A stretch of DNA of 53,550 nt from Sphaerisporangium rufum. Its GTDB lineage: Bacteria > Actinomycetota > Actinomycetes > Streptosporangiales > Streptosporangiaceae. The notes below the pieces were generated by a model. It saw only the letters and a list, made by a program, of their open reading frames with translations, searched no databases and had not been told where the DNA came from. The translations under genes and the position numbers were made by a program. Positions 15,605 to 23,692 of the stretch are shown here, piece after piece; the first letter of the stretch is position 1; every line of letters begins with the position of its first letter. The DNA lies in the NCBI RefSeq assembly GCF_016863395.1, contig NZ_BOOU01000033.1, forward strand, positions 1 to 53,550, in the 5' to 3' direction.

Positions 15605-16321
15605 GTGACGCCCGATCCCGCGATCAGCGCGGTGGCCGCGCTGGACGACGCGCTGCGCCAGGGCATGTACGCCCACATCCGCCGGGCACGCCGCCCGGTG
15701 ACCCGGGACGAGGCCGCCGCCGCGGTCGGCATCTCCCGCAAGCTCGCCGCGTTCCACCTGGACAAGCTGGTGGACGCCGGGCTGCTGCGGGCCCGCTACG
15801 AGGCGGTGGGCGGCATCCGCAAGGTGGGCCGCACGCCGAAGGTCTACGAGCCGGCCGACATCGACATCCGGGTCACCATCCCGGAACGGCGGCACGAGGT
15901 GCTGGCCGGCATCCTGGTGGACGCGGTCCTGGCCGCCGGCGAAGGCGACGACGCTCGCGCGGCGGCGGTCCAGGTGGCCGGGCGGCGCGGCGCGGAGCTC
16001 GGCGCCGCGGAACGCGCCCGGGCCCGGCCCGGCCGGCTGGGCGCCGAACGCGCCCTCACGCTGGTCGAGAGCCTGCTGGCCCGGCACGGCTTCGAGCCCG
16101 GCCGCGAGTCCCCCACCTGCCTGCGGCTGCGCAACTGCCCGTTCCATCCGCTCGCCGCCCAGGCCCCCGACCTGGTGTGCGGCATCAACCATGCCTTCCT
16201 GTCCGGCATGCTCACCGGCCTGGCCGCCACCAGGGTGCGGGCGGTCCTCGCGCCCCGGCCGGGCGAATGCTGCGTTGAACTCTCCTCGGCGGCGGCCAAG
16301 CCCTCGGACATACAGACCTGA
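15605..16321 (+). CDS. Winged-helix regulator with C-terminal cysteine cluster (SufR-like)
   Basis: The 238-residue protein has an N-terminal winged helix (about residues 20-65, with TRDEAAAAVGISRKLAAFHLDKL) and a C-terminal domain with C172, C178, C192 and the pair C222-C223 in TCLRLRNCPFH, LVCGINHAF and GECCVEL. This arrangement matches ArsR/SufR-like predicted regulators (COG2345), in which cysteines hold an Fe-S cluster or metal that senses redox or iron state. Cluster binding is inferred. It is divergent from folE and likely binds the overlapping palindromes there. The GTG start follows TATCGT by 6 bp with no Shine-Dalgarno sequence, so a leaderless mRNA is possible. Confidence 0.82.
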   Translation: MTPDPAISAVAALDDALRQGMYAHIRRARRPVTRDEAAAAVGISRKLAAFHLDKLVDAGLLRARYEAVGGIRKVGRTPKVYEPADIDIRVTIPERRHEVLAGILVDAVLAAGEGDDARAAAVQVAGRRGAELGAAERARARPGRLGAERALTLVESLLARHGFEPGRESPTCLRLRNCPFHPLAAQAPDLVCGINHAFLSGMLTGLAATRVRAVLAPRPGECCVELSSAAAKPSDIQT

Positions 16322-16324
16322 CGG

Positions 16325-16371
16325 CTACCGCGGCGGCGGTAGATCCACCTTTCCTGCCGCGGCGGCGGCAG
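16325..16371 (+). terminator. Twin hairpins after the cysteine-rich regulator
   Basis: Two near-identical 18-nt hairpins follow the stop codon: CTACCGC-GGCG-GCGGTAG (16325-16342) and CTGCCGC-GGCG-GCGGCAG (16354-16371), each a 7-bp stem with a GGCG loop. The covariation T-A to G-C pattern between them supports real stems. They probably form a tandem terminator. Confidence 0.6.
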
Positions 16372-16459
16372 GCGAAGAGACCTCCGGTGGCCGGACGACC
16401 GGCGGCGGTTCATCGGACATGGTTCTGCTGTCCAGTCGCAGGAAGCAGAGGAGAACCTC

Positions 16460-16906
16460 ATGTCCGTCCTATTGACGCTCGCCACCGACGTGGCCTCGCC
16501 GGTCTGCTCGACGCAGGCGGAATGCGCGGGCCAGGGGGTCGGCACCTTCGTCGGGACCCCGCGGCGGGTCTGGGCCAGCATCGCCGCGCTGGCGGGGCTG
16601 GCCGGCGTGGTCCTCGGATGGCTGGCCGTGCGCTCCGTCCGGCGCCTCGACGGCGGTGGCCGGCGGGCGGCCATCGTGGCCCTGGTGGTGGCGGCGGCGG
16701 CCGGACTCAACGGCGCGGTGAACCTGGCCGTCGCCGACGGTGGTCTCGGCACCGGCAACGGGGTGGCCGGCGGGGCCGCGGCGCTGGCGCTCGGGCTGGC
16801 CGGTGCCGTCCTCGGCGGGCTGGCACTCACCCGCTCCCGCCGGAGCGGGCACCCGTCCACCGAGGCGGAGATGCGGCGCGGGCCCAGGGTCCGGCCGCGC
16901 GGGTGA
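16460..16906 (+). CDS. Small membrane protein (DUF6223-like)
   Basis: The 148-residue protein has three hydrophobic segments: VWASIAALAGLAGVVLGWLA (about residues 37-56), AAIVALVVAAAAGLNGAVNL (69-88) and GGAAALALGLAGAVLGGLAL (103-122), with an Arg-rich cytoplasmic tail. The N-terminus has two cysteines in SPVCSTQAEC, likely extracytoplasmic. The layout resembles the actinobacterial DUF6223 family as I remember it. No function is known. AGAGGAGAAC precedes the ATG at 16460. It is expressed alone, between a terminator pair and a convergent two-component system. Confidence 0.65.
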   Translation: MSVLLTLATDVASPVCSTQAECAGQGVGTFVGTPRRVWASIAALAGLAGVVLGWLAVRSVRRLDGGGRRAAIVALVVAAAAGLNGAVNLAVADGGLGTGNGVAGGAAALALGLAGAVLGGLALTRSRRSGHPSTEAEMRRGPRVRPRG

Positions 16907-16920
16907 ACCGCTGGGTCTTC

Positions 16921-16957
16921 CGAGCCGCCGCGCCGCGCCCATGGCGCGCCGGGCTCG
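16921..16957. terminator. Hairpin between convergent genes
   Basis: CGAGCC (16921-16926) pairs with GGCTCG (16952-16957) and CGCGCC (16934-16939) with GGCGCG (16943-16948), giving one interrupted hairpin between the convergent membrane-protein and response-regulator genes. Confidence 0.45.
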
Positions 16958-16963
16958 AGCGGC

Positions 16964-17608
16964 TCATCGGCCCGTCCCCGCCACCACGAACCCCGTCTCG
17001 TAGGCGGCGATCACCGCCTGGGTCCGATCCCGCACGCCCAGCTTGAACAGCACCGACGCCACATGCGACTTCACCGTCTGCACCGACAGGAACAGCTCGC
17101 CGGCGATCTCGGCGTTGGACCGCCCGCGCGCCAGCGACCGGAGGACGTCCCGTTCGCGTGCCGACAGCTCCGGCAGCGGCCGCCCGGTGCGGACGGCGAA
17201 GCGTTCGATGACGCCGCGGGTGGAGGCGGGAAAGACCAATGACTCGCCCGAGGCGACGACGCGGACGGCTTCGATCAGTTCCTTCGGTGGCACCCTTTTC
17301 AGCACGAAACCGCTGGCACCCGCTCGAAGCGCGTCGAAGACGTAGGCGTCGACCTCGAACGTGGTCAGCACCAGGACGCGGGGGGCGTCCTGCGCGACGG
17401 TGATGCGGCGGGTGGCCTCCAGGCCGTCCATGCCGGGCATGCGGATGTCCATCAGGACGACGTCGGGGGGCGGGGAGCCGCCGGCGAGGGCGAGCGCGGC
17501 CCGGCCGTCGCCGGCCTCGGCGCTCACCTGCCAGCCGGGCTCGCTGGACAGCACGGCGCGCAGGCCGATCCGCACCAGCGGGTCGTCGTCGACGATCGCG
17601 ATCCGCAT
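16964..17608 (-). CDS. NarL/FixJ-family response regulator
   Basis: The 214-residue protein has a receiver domain (residues 1-120; acidic pocket D7-D9, phospho-acceptor D54 in VVLMDIRMPGMDG, Lys in GFVLKRVPP) and a LuxR-type HTH (about 150-208; LSARERDVLRSLARGRSNAE). It is the DNA-binding output of the two-component pair encoded with the kinase immediately upstream. Its ATG shares one base with the kinase stop (TGATG), so the two are translationally coupled. Target genes are not evident. Confidence 0.95.
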   Translation of the reverse strand: MRIAIVDDDPLVRIGLRAVLSSEPGWQVSAEAGDGRAALALAGGSPPPDVVLMDIRMPGMDGLEATRRITVAQDAPRVLVLTTFEVDAYVFDALRAGASGFVLKRVPPKELIEAVRVVASGESLVFPASTRGVIERFAVRTGRPLPELSARERDVLRSLARGRSNAEIAGELFLSVQTVKSHVASVLFKLGVRDRTQAVIAAYETGFVVAGTGR

Positions 17609-18522
17609 CAGGACTCCAGCGGCAGGACGGCCCGCACGGTGAACCGGCCGCCCGCGGGGCCGATGGCGACCGTGCCGCCCAGCAGGCTCACCCGGTCGCG
17701 GATCGAGGCCAGTCCGTGCCCGTGCCCCGGGAAGGCGGGAGCGTCGAAGGCGTTCGCCACCCGAACCGTCACCGCGCCGGACCCGGTGCCGACCTCCACG
17801 GTGACCGGGCGGCCGGGGGCGTGCTTGGCCGCGTTGGTCAGCGCCTCCTGGACGATCCGGTGCACCCCGCGCCCGATCGCGGGCGGCAGGCCGGTCGCCT
17901 CGATCGACGCGGTCACCGCCATCCCGGCCTGGCGCGCGCCGTCGATCAGCGCGGTCAGCGCGGCCGGGTCGTCGCCGCCCGGCGGGGGCGCGTGGCCCTG
18001 GATGCCGGAGATGATCCGGTCCAGCTCGCCGAGGGCGGCCCGGCCGCGCTGCTCGATCGTGGCGAGCGCCTGCCGGGCGAAGGCGGGGTCGTGGTCGAAG
18101 ACGTGCGCGCCGGCACCGGCCTGAACGACGATCATCGACAGCATGTGGCCGATACTGTCGTGCAACTCCTGGTCGATGCGGAGCTGCTCCTGCGCGCGGG
18201 CCAGCGCCAGCTCGCCCGGCCCGGGCCCCAGCAGGCGCCCGGCCAGCCGCAGATGCCAGCCGGCGAGCGAGGCCAGGACGCGGCGCAGCGGCAGCAGCAT
18301 CAGCGCCAGGACGACGACACAGACCAGCCCTTCCAGCCAGGAGATCTCGGCGTCCTGGTCGCCGAACGTCCCGGGGAACAGCGTGACGAGCAGCAGGATC
18401 AGCACGATGAACGGGCGCAGCGCCCTCACCACGACCAAAACCAGCACGACCGGCGCGGTGGCCACCCGGATGAGCGCCCACAGCAGCACCCGGACGGCAC
18501 GTACGTCCAGCAGGGAGGTCAC
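17608..18522 (-). CDS. Two-component sensor histidine kinase (HisKA_3 type)
   Basis: The 304-residue protein has two or more N-terminal transmembrane segments (about residues 20-80) and no extracellular sensor domain of note. A HisKA_3 dimerisation domain begins at IDQELHDSIGHMLSMIVVQAG with phospho-acceptor H121, and an HATPase domain follows (EALTNAAKHAPGRPV, then GHGLASIRDRVSLLGG). Such compact intramembrane-sensing kinases pair with NarL regulators and often respond to envelope stress in actinomycetes. The cognate regulator overlaps it by 1 bp downstream. A divergent small membrane-protein gene begins 136 bp upstream and may belong to the same response. Confidence 0.94.
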   Translation of the reverse strand: MTSLLDVRAVRVLLWALIRVATAPVVLVLVVVRALRPFIVLILLLVTLFPGTFGDQDAEISWLEGLVCVVVLALMLLPLRRVLASLAGWHLRLAGRLLGPGPGELALARAQEQLRIDQELHDSIGHMLSMIVVQAGAGAHVFDHDPAFARQALATIEQRGRAALGELDRIISGIQGHAPPPGGDDPAALTALIDGARQAGMAVTASIEATGLPPAIGRGVHRIVQEALTNAAKHAPGRPVTVEVGTGSGAVTVRVANAFDAPAFPGHGHGLASIRDRVSLLGGTVAIGPAGGRFTVRAVLPLES

Positions 18523-18657
18523 CCGCCCATCGTCGCCCCTGACCGCCCCCGCTGTCCTCGCCCAAGAGAGTGAATCGCGATCGGCCCGGTGGAGGGAGTC
18601 CGGATCGGCTCCGGAGGGGGAAGCGCCGCCCGGGGACCCGGAATTAGCTTCGGCCCC

Positions 18658-19077
18658 ATGAAGAACACCCTGTCCGCTTTATGGATCTTCGTGATGTTCA
18701 ACTACCTCTACTGCGACCTCTTCGACCTGATGGATCCCGCCCAGACGAACCCGTTCGAGGTCACCCCGGGCTTCCTGCTGGCGGCGGCGGCCCTGATGGA
18801 GATCCCGATCACCGCGACCCTCGTCTCCTTCCTGGCCCCGTACCGCCCGAACCGCTGGACCAACATCGGGGCGGGATCGGTGATGACCCTGGTGCAGATC
18901 TGGTCGCTGACCGTGGCACCGCCGACCGGCTACTACCTCGCCTACAGCGTCGTCGAGGCGTCCGCCACCGCACTCATCGCCGTCCTGGCCTGGCGCTGGG
19001 CCGCCCCGGCGGCCGCGCCCGCCGAGGCGCCGGCGAACCCGCGGCGGGCGCGCCCACCGGGCCGGCCGTCCAGCTGA
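18658..19077 (+). CDS. Small membrane protein (DUF6326-like)
   Basis: From ATG 18658 the protein has 139 residues with four hydrophobic segments (starting LSALWIFVMFNYLYCDLFDL, then GFLLAAAALMEIPITATLVS, SVMTLVQIWSLTV and YYLAYSVVEASATALIAVLA) and a Pro/Ala/Arg-rich cytoplasmic tail. The opening SALWIFVMFNYLYCDLFDLMDP is what I remember of the DUF6326 family of small actinobacterial membrane proteins. No function is known. It is divergent from the two-component system at 16964-18522 and convergent with the LacI-type gene 15 bp downstream. Confidence 0.72.
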   Translation: MKNTLSALWIFVMFNYLYCDLFDLMDPAQTNPFEVTPGFLLAAAALMEIPITATLVSFLAPYRPNRWTNIGAGSVMTLVQIWSLTVAPPTGYYLAYSVVEASATALIAVLAWRWAAPAAAPAEAPANPRRARPPGRPSS

Positions 19078-19092
19078 CGAAGCCGGCCGAGG

Positions 19093-20136
19093 TCAGCGGT
19101 TCACCAGGGGGCCGGAGCCGGTGGAGCCGCGGACGACCAGCTCGCACTGGAAGACGAGTTCCAGGTTCTTCGGCGGGGTGCCGCCGATCTCCTCCAGCAG
19201 GGTCTGCACGGCGGCGACGGCCATCGCGCCGATGGGCTTGCGCACCGTGGTGAGCGGCGGGTCGGTGAAGGCGATCAGCGGCGAGTCGTCGAAGCCGACC
19301 ACCGATACCTCCCCCGGCACCGAAAGACCCCGCTCGCGGGCGGCCCGGATGGCGCCCAGGGCCATCAGGTCGCTGGCGCACACGATGGCGGTGCAGCCCC
19401 GTTCGATGAGCGCGCCGGCCGCGGCCTGCCCGCCCTCCACCGAGAACAGCGACTGCTGCACCAGCTCCTCGGCATCGGTGACCCCGAGGAGCTGGTGCAT
19501 CGCCTGGGCGAAACCCTCGATCTTCCGGATGACCGGGACGAACCGCCGCTGCCCGACGGCCAGGCCGATGCGCTCGTGGCCGAGGTCGACCAGGTGCTGG
19601 ACGGCGAGCCGGGCGGCCAGCCGGTCGTCCGGCGAGATGAACGGGGCCGCGATGTGCTCGCTGTAGCCGTCGACCAGCACGATGGGCAGGCCGCGGTCGG
19701 TGAGCCGGGTGTAGCGGTCCATCCGCGCGGTGGTGTCGGCGTGCAGGCCGGAGACGAAGATGATGCCGCTGACGTCCCGCTCCAGCAGCAGCTCGGTGAA
19801 CTCGTCCTCCGGGGCGCCGCCCGGGCTCTGCGTGCACAGCACCGGCGTGTAGCCGTGCTGGGTGAGGGACTTCTCGATGGCCTGGGCGAACGCGGGGAAG
19901 ATGGGGTTGTCCAGCTCCGGGGTGACCAGGCCGACCAGCCCGTGACTGCGCTGGCGCAGCCGCTGCGGGCGCTCGTACCCCATCAGGTCGAGCGCCGTCA
20001 GCACCAGCTGGCGGGTGCCCGCCGACACGCCCGGCTTGCCGTTCAGCACGCGGCTGACCGTGGCCTCGCTCACGCCGGCCTGGGCGGCGATGTCGGCGAG
20101 CCGGGCGTTTCCGTTCACGGGGGTAACTCTACGCAT
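19093..20136 (-). CDS. malR: LacI-family maltose-locus regulator
   Basis: The 347-residue protein has a LacI HTH and hinge at residues 12-68 (LADIAAQAGVSEATVSRVLN) followed by a periplasmic-binding-protein-like sensor domain ending VVGFDDSPLIAFTDPPLTT. It should repress the malE-malF-malG-alpha-glucosidase genes directly upstream on the same strand. In Streptomyces malR precedes malEFG, whereas here it is the last gene, overlapping the glucosidase by 8 bp. GTG at 20118 is an alternative start. Being inside the operon it would be autoregulated. The inducer is presumably maltose or a maltodextrin, by analogy. Confidence 0.85.
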   Translation of the reverse strand: MRRVTPVNGNARLADIAAQAGVSEATVSRVLNGKPGVSAGTRQLVLTALDLMGYERPQRLRQRSHGLVGLVTPELDNPIFPAFAQAIEKSLTQHGYTPVLCTQSPGGAPEDEFTELLLERDVSGIIFVSGLHADTTARMDRYTRLTDRGLPIVLVDGYSEHIAAPFISPDDRLAARLAVQHLVDLGHERIGLAVGQRRFVPVIRKIEGFAQAMHQLLGVTDAEELVQQSLFSVEGGQAAAGALIERGCTAIVCASDLMALGAIRAARERGLSVPGEVSVVGFDDSPLIAFTDPPLTTVRKPIGAMAVAAVQTLLEEIGGTPPKNLELVFQCELVVRGSTGSGPLVNR

Positions 20137-21754
20137 CCCCGAGGGCCCACCACGCCGCGGAATCCGCCGCGAGCCGGACGTGGCCGGGCCGGCCGTCCAC
20201 CGGTTCGGGGGGAACGCTGGCCACCAGCAGCCGCCCGGGACGGGGCAGCTCGGCCGGCTCGCCGGTCAGGTTGACGGTGCAGGCGAACGCGCCGTCCCTG
20301 GTGAAGGCCAGGGTGCCCGCCGGGGAGTCCTGCCAGGCCAGCTCGCCGTCGCCGAGGGCGGGCAGCTCGCGGCGCAGCCGCAGCGCCTCCCGGTACAGCG
20401 ACAGGGTGGAGCCGGGGTCGGCCAGCTGCGACTCCACGCTGAGCGGCCCCCAGTGGGCGGGGACCGGCAGCCAGGTCTGGGTGATGCCGGGCGGGCTGAA
20501 CCCGAACGGCGCCTCGGTGTGCACCCACGGGATGGGGACGCGGCAGCCGTCCCGGCCGTCCTCGGGGGCGCGCAGCCGCTGCGGGTCCTGGCAGACCTCC
20601 GGCGGCAGGTCGAGCACCTCGGGCAGGCCGAGCTCCTCGCCCTGGTAGATGTAGGTGGAGCCGGGCAGCGCGAGCATCAGCAGCGCCGCCGCCCGGGCGC
20701 GGCACAGGCCGAGCTCGCCGTCGCCGTACCGGGTGACGTGCCGCTTGACGTCGTGGTTGGACAGCACCCAGGTCGTCGGCGCGCCGACCGGGGCGACGGT
20801 GGCCAGCGACTCGTCGATGACGCGGCGCATCATCTCCGCGTCCCACGGGGTCTTCAGGAAGTGGAAGTTGAACGCCTGGTGCATCTCGTCCGGGCGGACG
20901 TACTGGGCGAGCCGCTCCTGGGAGGGGGCCCAGGCCTCGGCGACGCCGATGCGCTCGCCGCCGTAGGAGTCGAGCACCCGGCGCCAGGCGCGGTGGATCT
21001 CGTGCACGCCGTCCTGGTCGAAGTAGGGCAGCACGGCGGTGCCGAGCATCTCCACCTGGCCGGCGGCGCCGATGTCGGGCAGGCCGTCGGCCTTGACCAT
21101 GCCGTGCGCGACGTCCACCCGGAAGCCGTCCACGCCGAGGTCCAGCCAGAAGCGCAGCACCGCCTCGAACTCGGCGTACACCTCTGGGTTCTCCCAGTTG
21201 AGGTCCGGCTGCTGCGGGGCGAACAGGTGCAGGTACCACTCGCCGTCGGGCAGCCGGGTCCAGGCCGGGCCGCCGAAGACCGACTCCCAGTCGTTGGGCG
21301 GCAGCTCGCCGCCGGGCCCGCGGCCGGGGCGGAAGATGTAGCGCGCCCGCTCCGGGCTGTTCGGCCCCGCCTGCACGGCGGCGGTGAACCAGGCGTGCCG
21401 GTCGGAGGTGTGGTTGGGCACCACGTCGGTGATGACCTTCAGGCCGTGCCGGTGGGCGTCCTCGATGAGGGCCCGGGCGTCGGCCAGCGAGCCGAACAGC
21501 GGGTCGACGTCGCGGTAGTCGGCGACGTCGTATCCGAAGTCGGCCATCGGCGACGGATAGAACGGCGTGAGCCAGACGGCGTCCACGCCCAGCCCGGCCA
21601 GGTAGCCGAGCCGGCTGCGCACCCCGAGCAGGTCGCCGACGCCGTCGCCGTCGCCGTCGGCGAAGCTGCGCACGTAGACCTGGTAGATGACCGCGTCCCG
21701 CCACCAGCGGGTGGCCGCCGGCGCGGGCCGGGCGGCGCGGGCCACTTCGGTCAT
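20129..21754 (-). CDS. aglA: GH13 alpha-glucosidase
   Basis: The 541-residue cytoplasmic enzyme lacks a signal peptide. GH13 regions are all present: DVVPNHTS (110-117), GFRVDVAHG with nucleophile D214, VAEAW with acid/base E273 and LSNHD with the transition-state Asp D335. The QPDLNWENPEV segment is typical of the oligo-1,6/alpha-1,4-glucosidase subfamily. It should hydrolyse imported maltose and maltodextrins to glucose, which glucokinase can phosphorylate. It follows malG by 46 bp and overlaps the LacI gene, matching the Streptomyces malEFG-aglA arrangement. Whether it prefers alpha-1,4 or alpha-1,6 bonds cannot be read reliably. Confidence 0.92.
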   Translation of the reverse strand: MTEVARAARPAPAATRWWRDAVIYQVYVRSFADGDGDGVGDLLGVRSRLGYLAGLGVDAVWLTPFYPSPMADFGYDVADYRDVDPLFGSLADARALIEDAHRHGLKVITDVVPNHTSDRHAWFTAAVQAGPNSPERARYIFRPGRGPGGELPPNDWESVFGGPAWTRLPDGEWYLHLFAPQQPDLNWENPEVYAEFEAVLRFWLDLGVDGFRVDVAHGMVKADGLPDIGAAGQVEMLGTAVLPYFDQDGVHEIHRAWRRVLDSYGGERIGVAEAWAPSQERLAQYVRPDEMHQAFNFHFLKTPWDAEMMRRVIDESLATVAPVGAPTTWVLSNHDVKRHVTRYGDGELGLCRARAAALLMLALPGSTYIYQGEELGLPEVLDLPPEVCQDPQRLRAPEDGRDGCRVPIPWVHTEAPFGFSPPGITQTWLPVPAHWGPLSVESQLADPGSTLSLYREALRLRRELPALGDGELAWQDSPAGTLAFTRDGAFACTVNLTGEPAELPRPGRLLVASVPPEPVDGRPGHVRLAADSAAWWALGDA

Positions 21755-21800
21755 GGAGATCCCCCGATTCCTCGGAACTTGCGGATGGGTGGCGACGGTT

Positions 21801-22697
21801 TCAGGACTTGGTGGCGCCGGCGGTGAGGCCGGTGACCAGATGGCGCTGGACGAGCAGGAAGACCACCGCCGCCGGCACCGCGATGAGCACCGAGGACGCG
21901 GTGAGCAGGCCCCACTCGGCCTTGTGCTGGCCGACGAACTGGGCCAGGCCGACGGCGAGGGTGTACTTGTCGTCGCCGGTCATGAAGGCGGTCGCGTAGG
22001 CGACCTCGGCCCAGGCGGTGATGAAGGAGTAGAACGCGGCCACGGCCAGGCCCGGCTTGGACAGCGGCAGGATGAGCCGCCAGAACGTGCCGAACGGGCT
22101 GAGCCCGTCCACCCGGCCCGCCTCGTCGATCTCCTTCGGGACGGTGTCGAAGTAGCCCTTCATCATCCAGGCGCAGAACGGCACCGCCGAGGTGAGGTAG
22201 GCGATGACCAGGCCGGGGAACTGGTTGATCAGCCCGAGCCCCGCCATCAGGTTGTAGATGGGCACGATCAGGATCGCGACCGGGAACATCTGGGTGATCA
22301 GCAGCATCCACATGACCGACCCGTGGCCGGGGAAGCGGAAGCGGCTGACGGCGTACCCGGTGGAGGCGGCGATGCTGACGCCGAGCACGGTCGTCAGCGC
22401 GGCGACCAGCAGCGAGTTGGCCAGCCAGCGCGGGAAGGCGGTGTCGCCGAGCACCTGGGCGTAGTTGGCCAGGCTGGGCTCGACGAACAGCTGCACCGTG
22501 CTGGACTGCCAGGCGTTGCGCGGCTTGAGGGAGGTCAGCACCAGCCAGGCGACCGGGAAGACCGCGCACAGGCTGGCCACGATCAGGGTGACGTGCAGCG
22601 CCAGCGAGGCGGCCGGGCGGCGCGAGAAGCGTCCCTTCGACGGCTTCGCGGCCCGGCGACCGGCGGCGTGGCCGGTGGTGGTCGCGGCGCTCACCAT
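21801..22697 (-). CDS. malG: Maltose/maltodextrin ABC transporter permease MalG
   Basis: The 298-residue protein has six predicted membrane helices and the binding-protein-dependent permease EAA loop DEAGRVDGLSPFGTFWRLIL at about residue 200, which contacts the ATPase. A short basic N-terminal tail precedes helix 1, as in MalG-type subunits. The ATG at 22697 overlaps the malF stop by 7 bp. The GTG at 22694 would give a 4-bp GTGA overlap and is equally possible. It forms the channel with MalF. Confidence 0.92.
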   Translation of the reverse strand: MVSAATTTGHAAGRRAAKPSKGRFSRRPAASLALHVTLIVASLCAVFPVAWLVLTSLKPRNAWQSSTVQLFVEPSLANYAQVLGDTAFPRWLANSLLVAALTTVLGVSIAASTGYAVSRFRFPGHGSVMWMLLITQMFPVAILIVPIYNLMAGLGLINQFPGLVIAYLTSAVPFCAWMMKGYFDTVPKEIDEAGRVDGLSPFGTFWRLILPLSKPGLAVAAFYSFITAWAEVAYATAFMTGDDKYTLAVGLAQFVGQHKAEWGLLTASSVLIAVPAAVVFLLVQRHLVTGLTAGATKS

Positions 22698-23689
22698 GCC
22701 TCCCCCTGCCGGCTCAGCGCGCGGCGGTAGACGACGGCCATCGCGACGAGCAGCACCAGGATGAGCACTCCCCACGCGGCCGAACCCGAGTAGTTGCGGA
22801 TGCCCTCGAACGCCTGCCGGTAGGCGTAGGTGACGAGGATCTCGCTGGATCCGCCCGGCCCGCCCTTGGTGACCAGGTAGATGACCGGGAACTGGTTGAA
22901 GGTCCAGATGGTGCCGAGCAGCACCACGGTGCTGGAGACCGGGCGCAGCCCGGGCACGGTGATGTGCCGGAACCGCTGCCAGGGGGACGCGCCGTCCACC
23001 TCGGCCGCCTCGTACAGCTCCCGGGGAATGGCCTGCAGGCCGCCGAGCAGCGCGAGCATCATGAACGGCACGCCGAGCCACACGTTCACCGTGATGACCG
23101 AGACCTTGGCCCACAGCGGCTGGTCCAGCCAGTCGACACCGGGCAGGCCGACGGTGCGCAGCAGCGCGTTGATCACGCCGAACTCGCCGTTGAGCAGGTA
23201 GCGCCAGATGAACGCCGAGACGAACGCGGGCACCGCCCAGGGCAGCACCAGCATCATGCGGTACAGCGAGCGGAAGCGCAGCGGCCGGTTCAGCAGCATG
23301 GCCAGCCCGAGCCCGAGGCCGTAGTGCAGCGCGACGCAGACGACGGTCCACACGACGGTCCAGCCGAGCCGGGACAGGAACTCGGCGGAGGTGACGATGT
23401 CGACGTAGTTGCCCAGGCCCACGAACTCGTACGTCGAGGGGATGACGTTCATCCCGATCGTGCGGCCCATGTTGGCCTCGGTGGCGTCGGTGAGCGACAG
23501 GTAGACGCCCCGGACCAGCGGATAGCCGATCAGCACGATCGCGACGATGACCACCGGGGCGCACATCGCCCAGGCGTACCAGTGGCGGGTGAGGAACCGG
23601 CCGGCCCGGCCTTGCCGGCGCCGCGGCTGGCGGGCACGGCCGCGGGGATCGGTCCCCGCGGCCGTACCGTCAACGACCTGGGTCGTCAT
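22691..23689 (-). CDS. malF: Maltose/maltodextrin ABC transporter permease MalF
   Basis: The 332-residue protein begins with a basic cytoplasmic segment and has six membrane helices, with a substantial extracytoplasmic loop after helix 1 (residues 65-100) as in actinobacterial MalF homologues. The EAA loop is EAAEVDGASPWQRFRHITVP, near residue 228. It starts 3 bp after the malE stop and overlaps malG, so expression is tightly coupled. Confidence 0.92.
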   Translation of the reverse strand: MTTQVVDGTAAGTDPRGRARQPRRRQGRAGRFLTRHWYAWAMCAPVVIVAIVLIGYPLVRGVYLSLTDATEANMGRTIGMNVIPSTYEFVGLGNYVDIVTSAEFLSRLGWTVVWTVVCVALHYGLGLGLAMLLNRPLRFRSLYRMMLVLPWAVPAFVSAFIWRYLLNGEFGVINALLRTVGLPGVDWLDQPLWAKVSVITVNVWLGVPFMMLALLGGLQAIPRELYEAAEVDGASPWQRFRHITVPGLRPVSSTVVLLGTIWTFNQFPVIYLVTKGGPGGSSEILVTYAYRQAFEGIRNYSGSAAWGVLILVLLVAMAVVYRRALSRQGEAW

Positions 23690-23692
23690 CGG

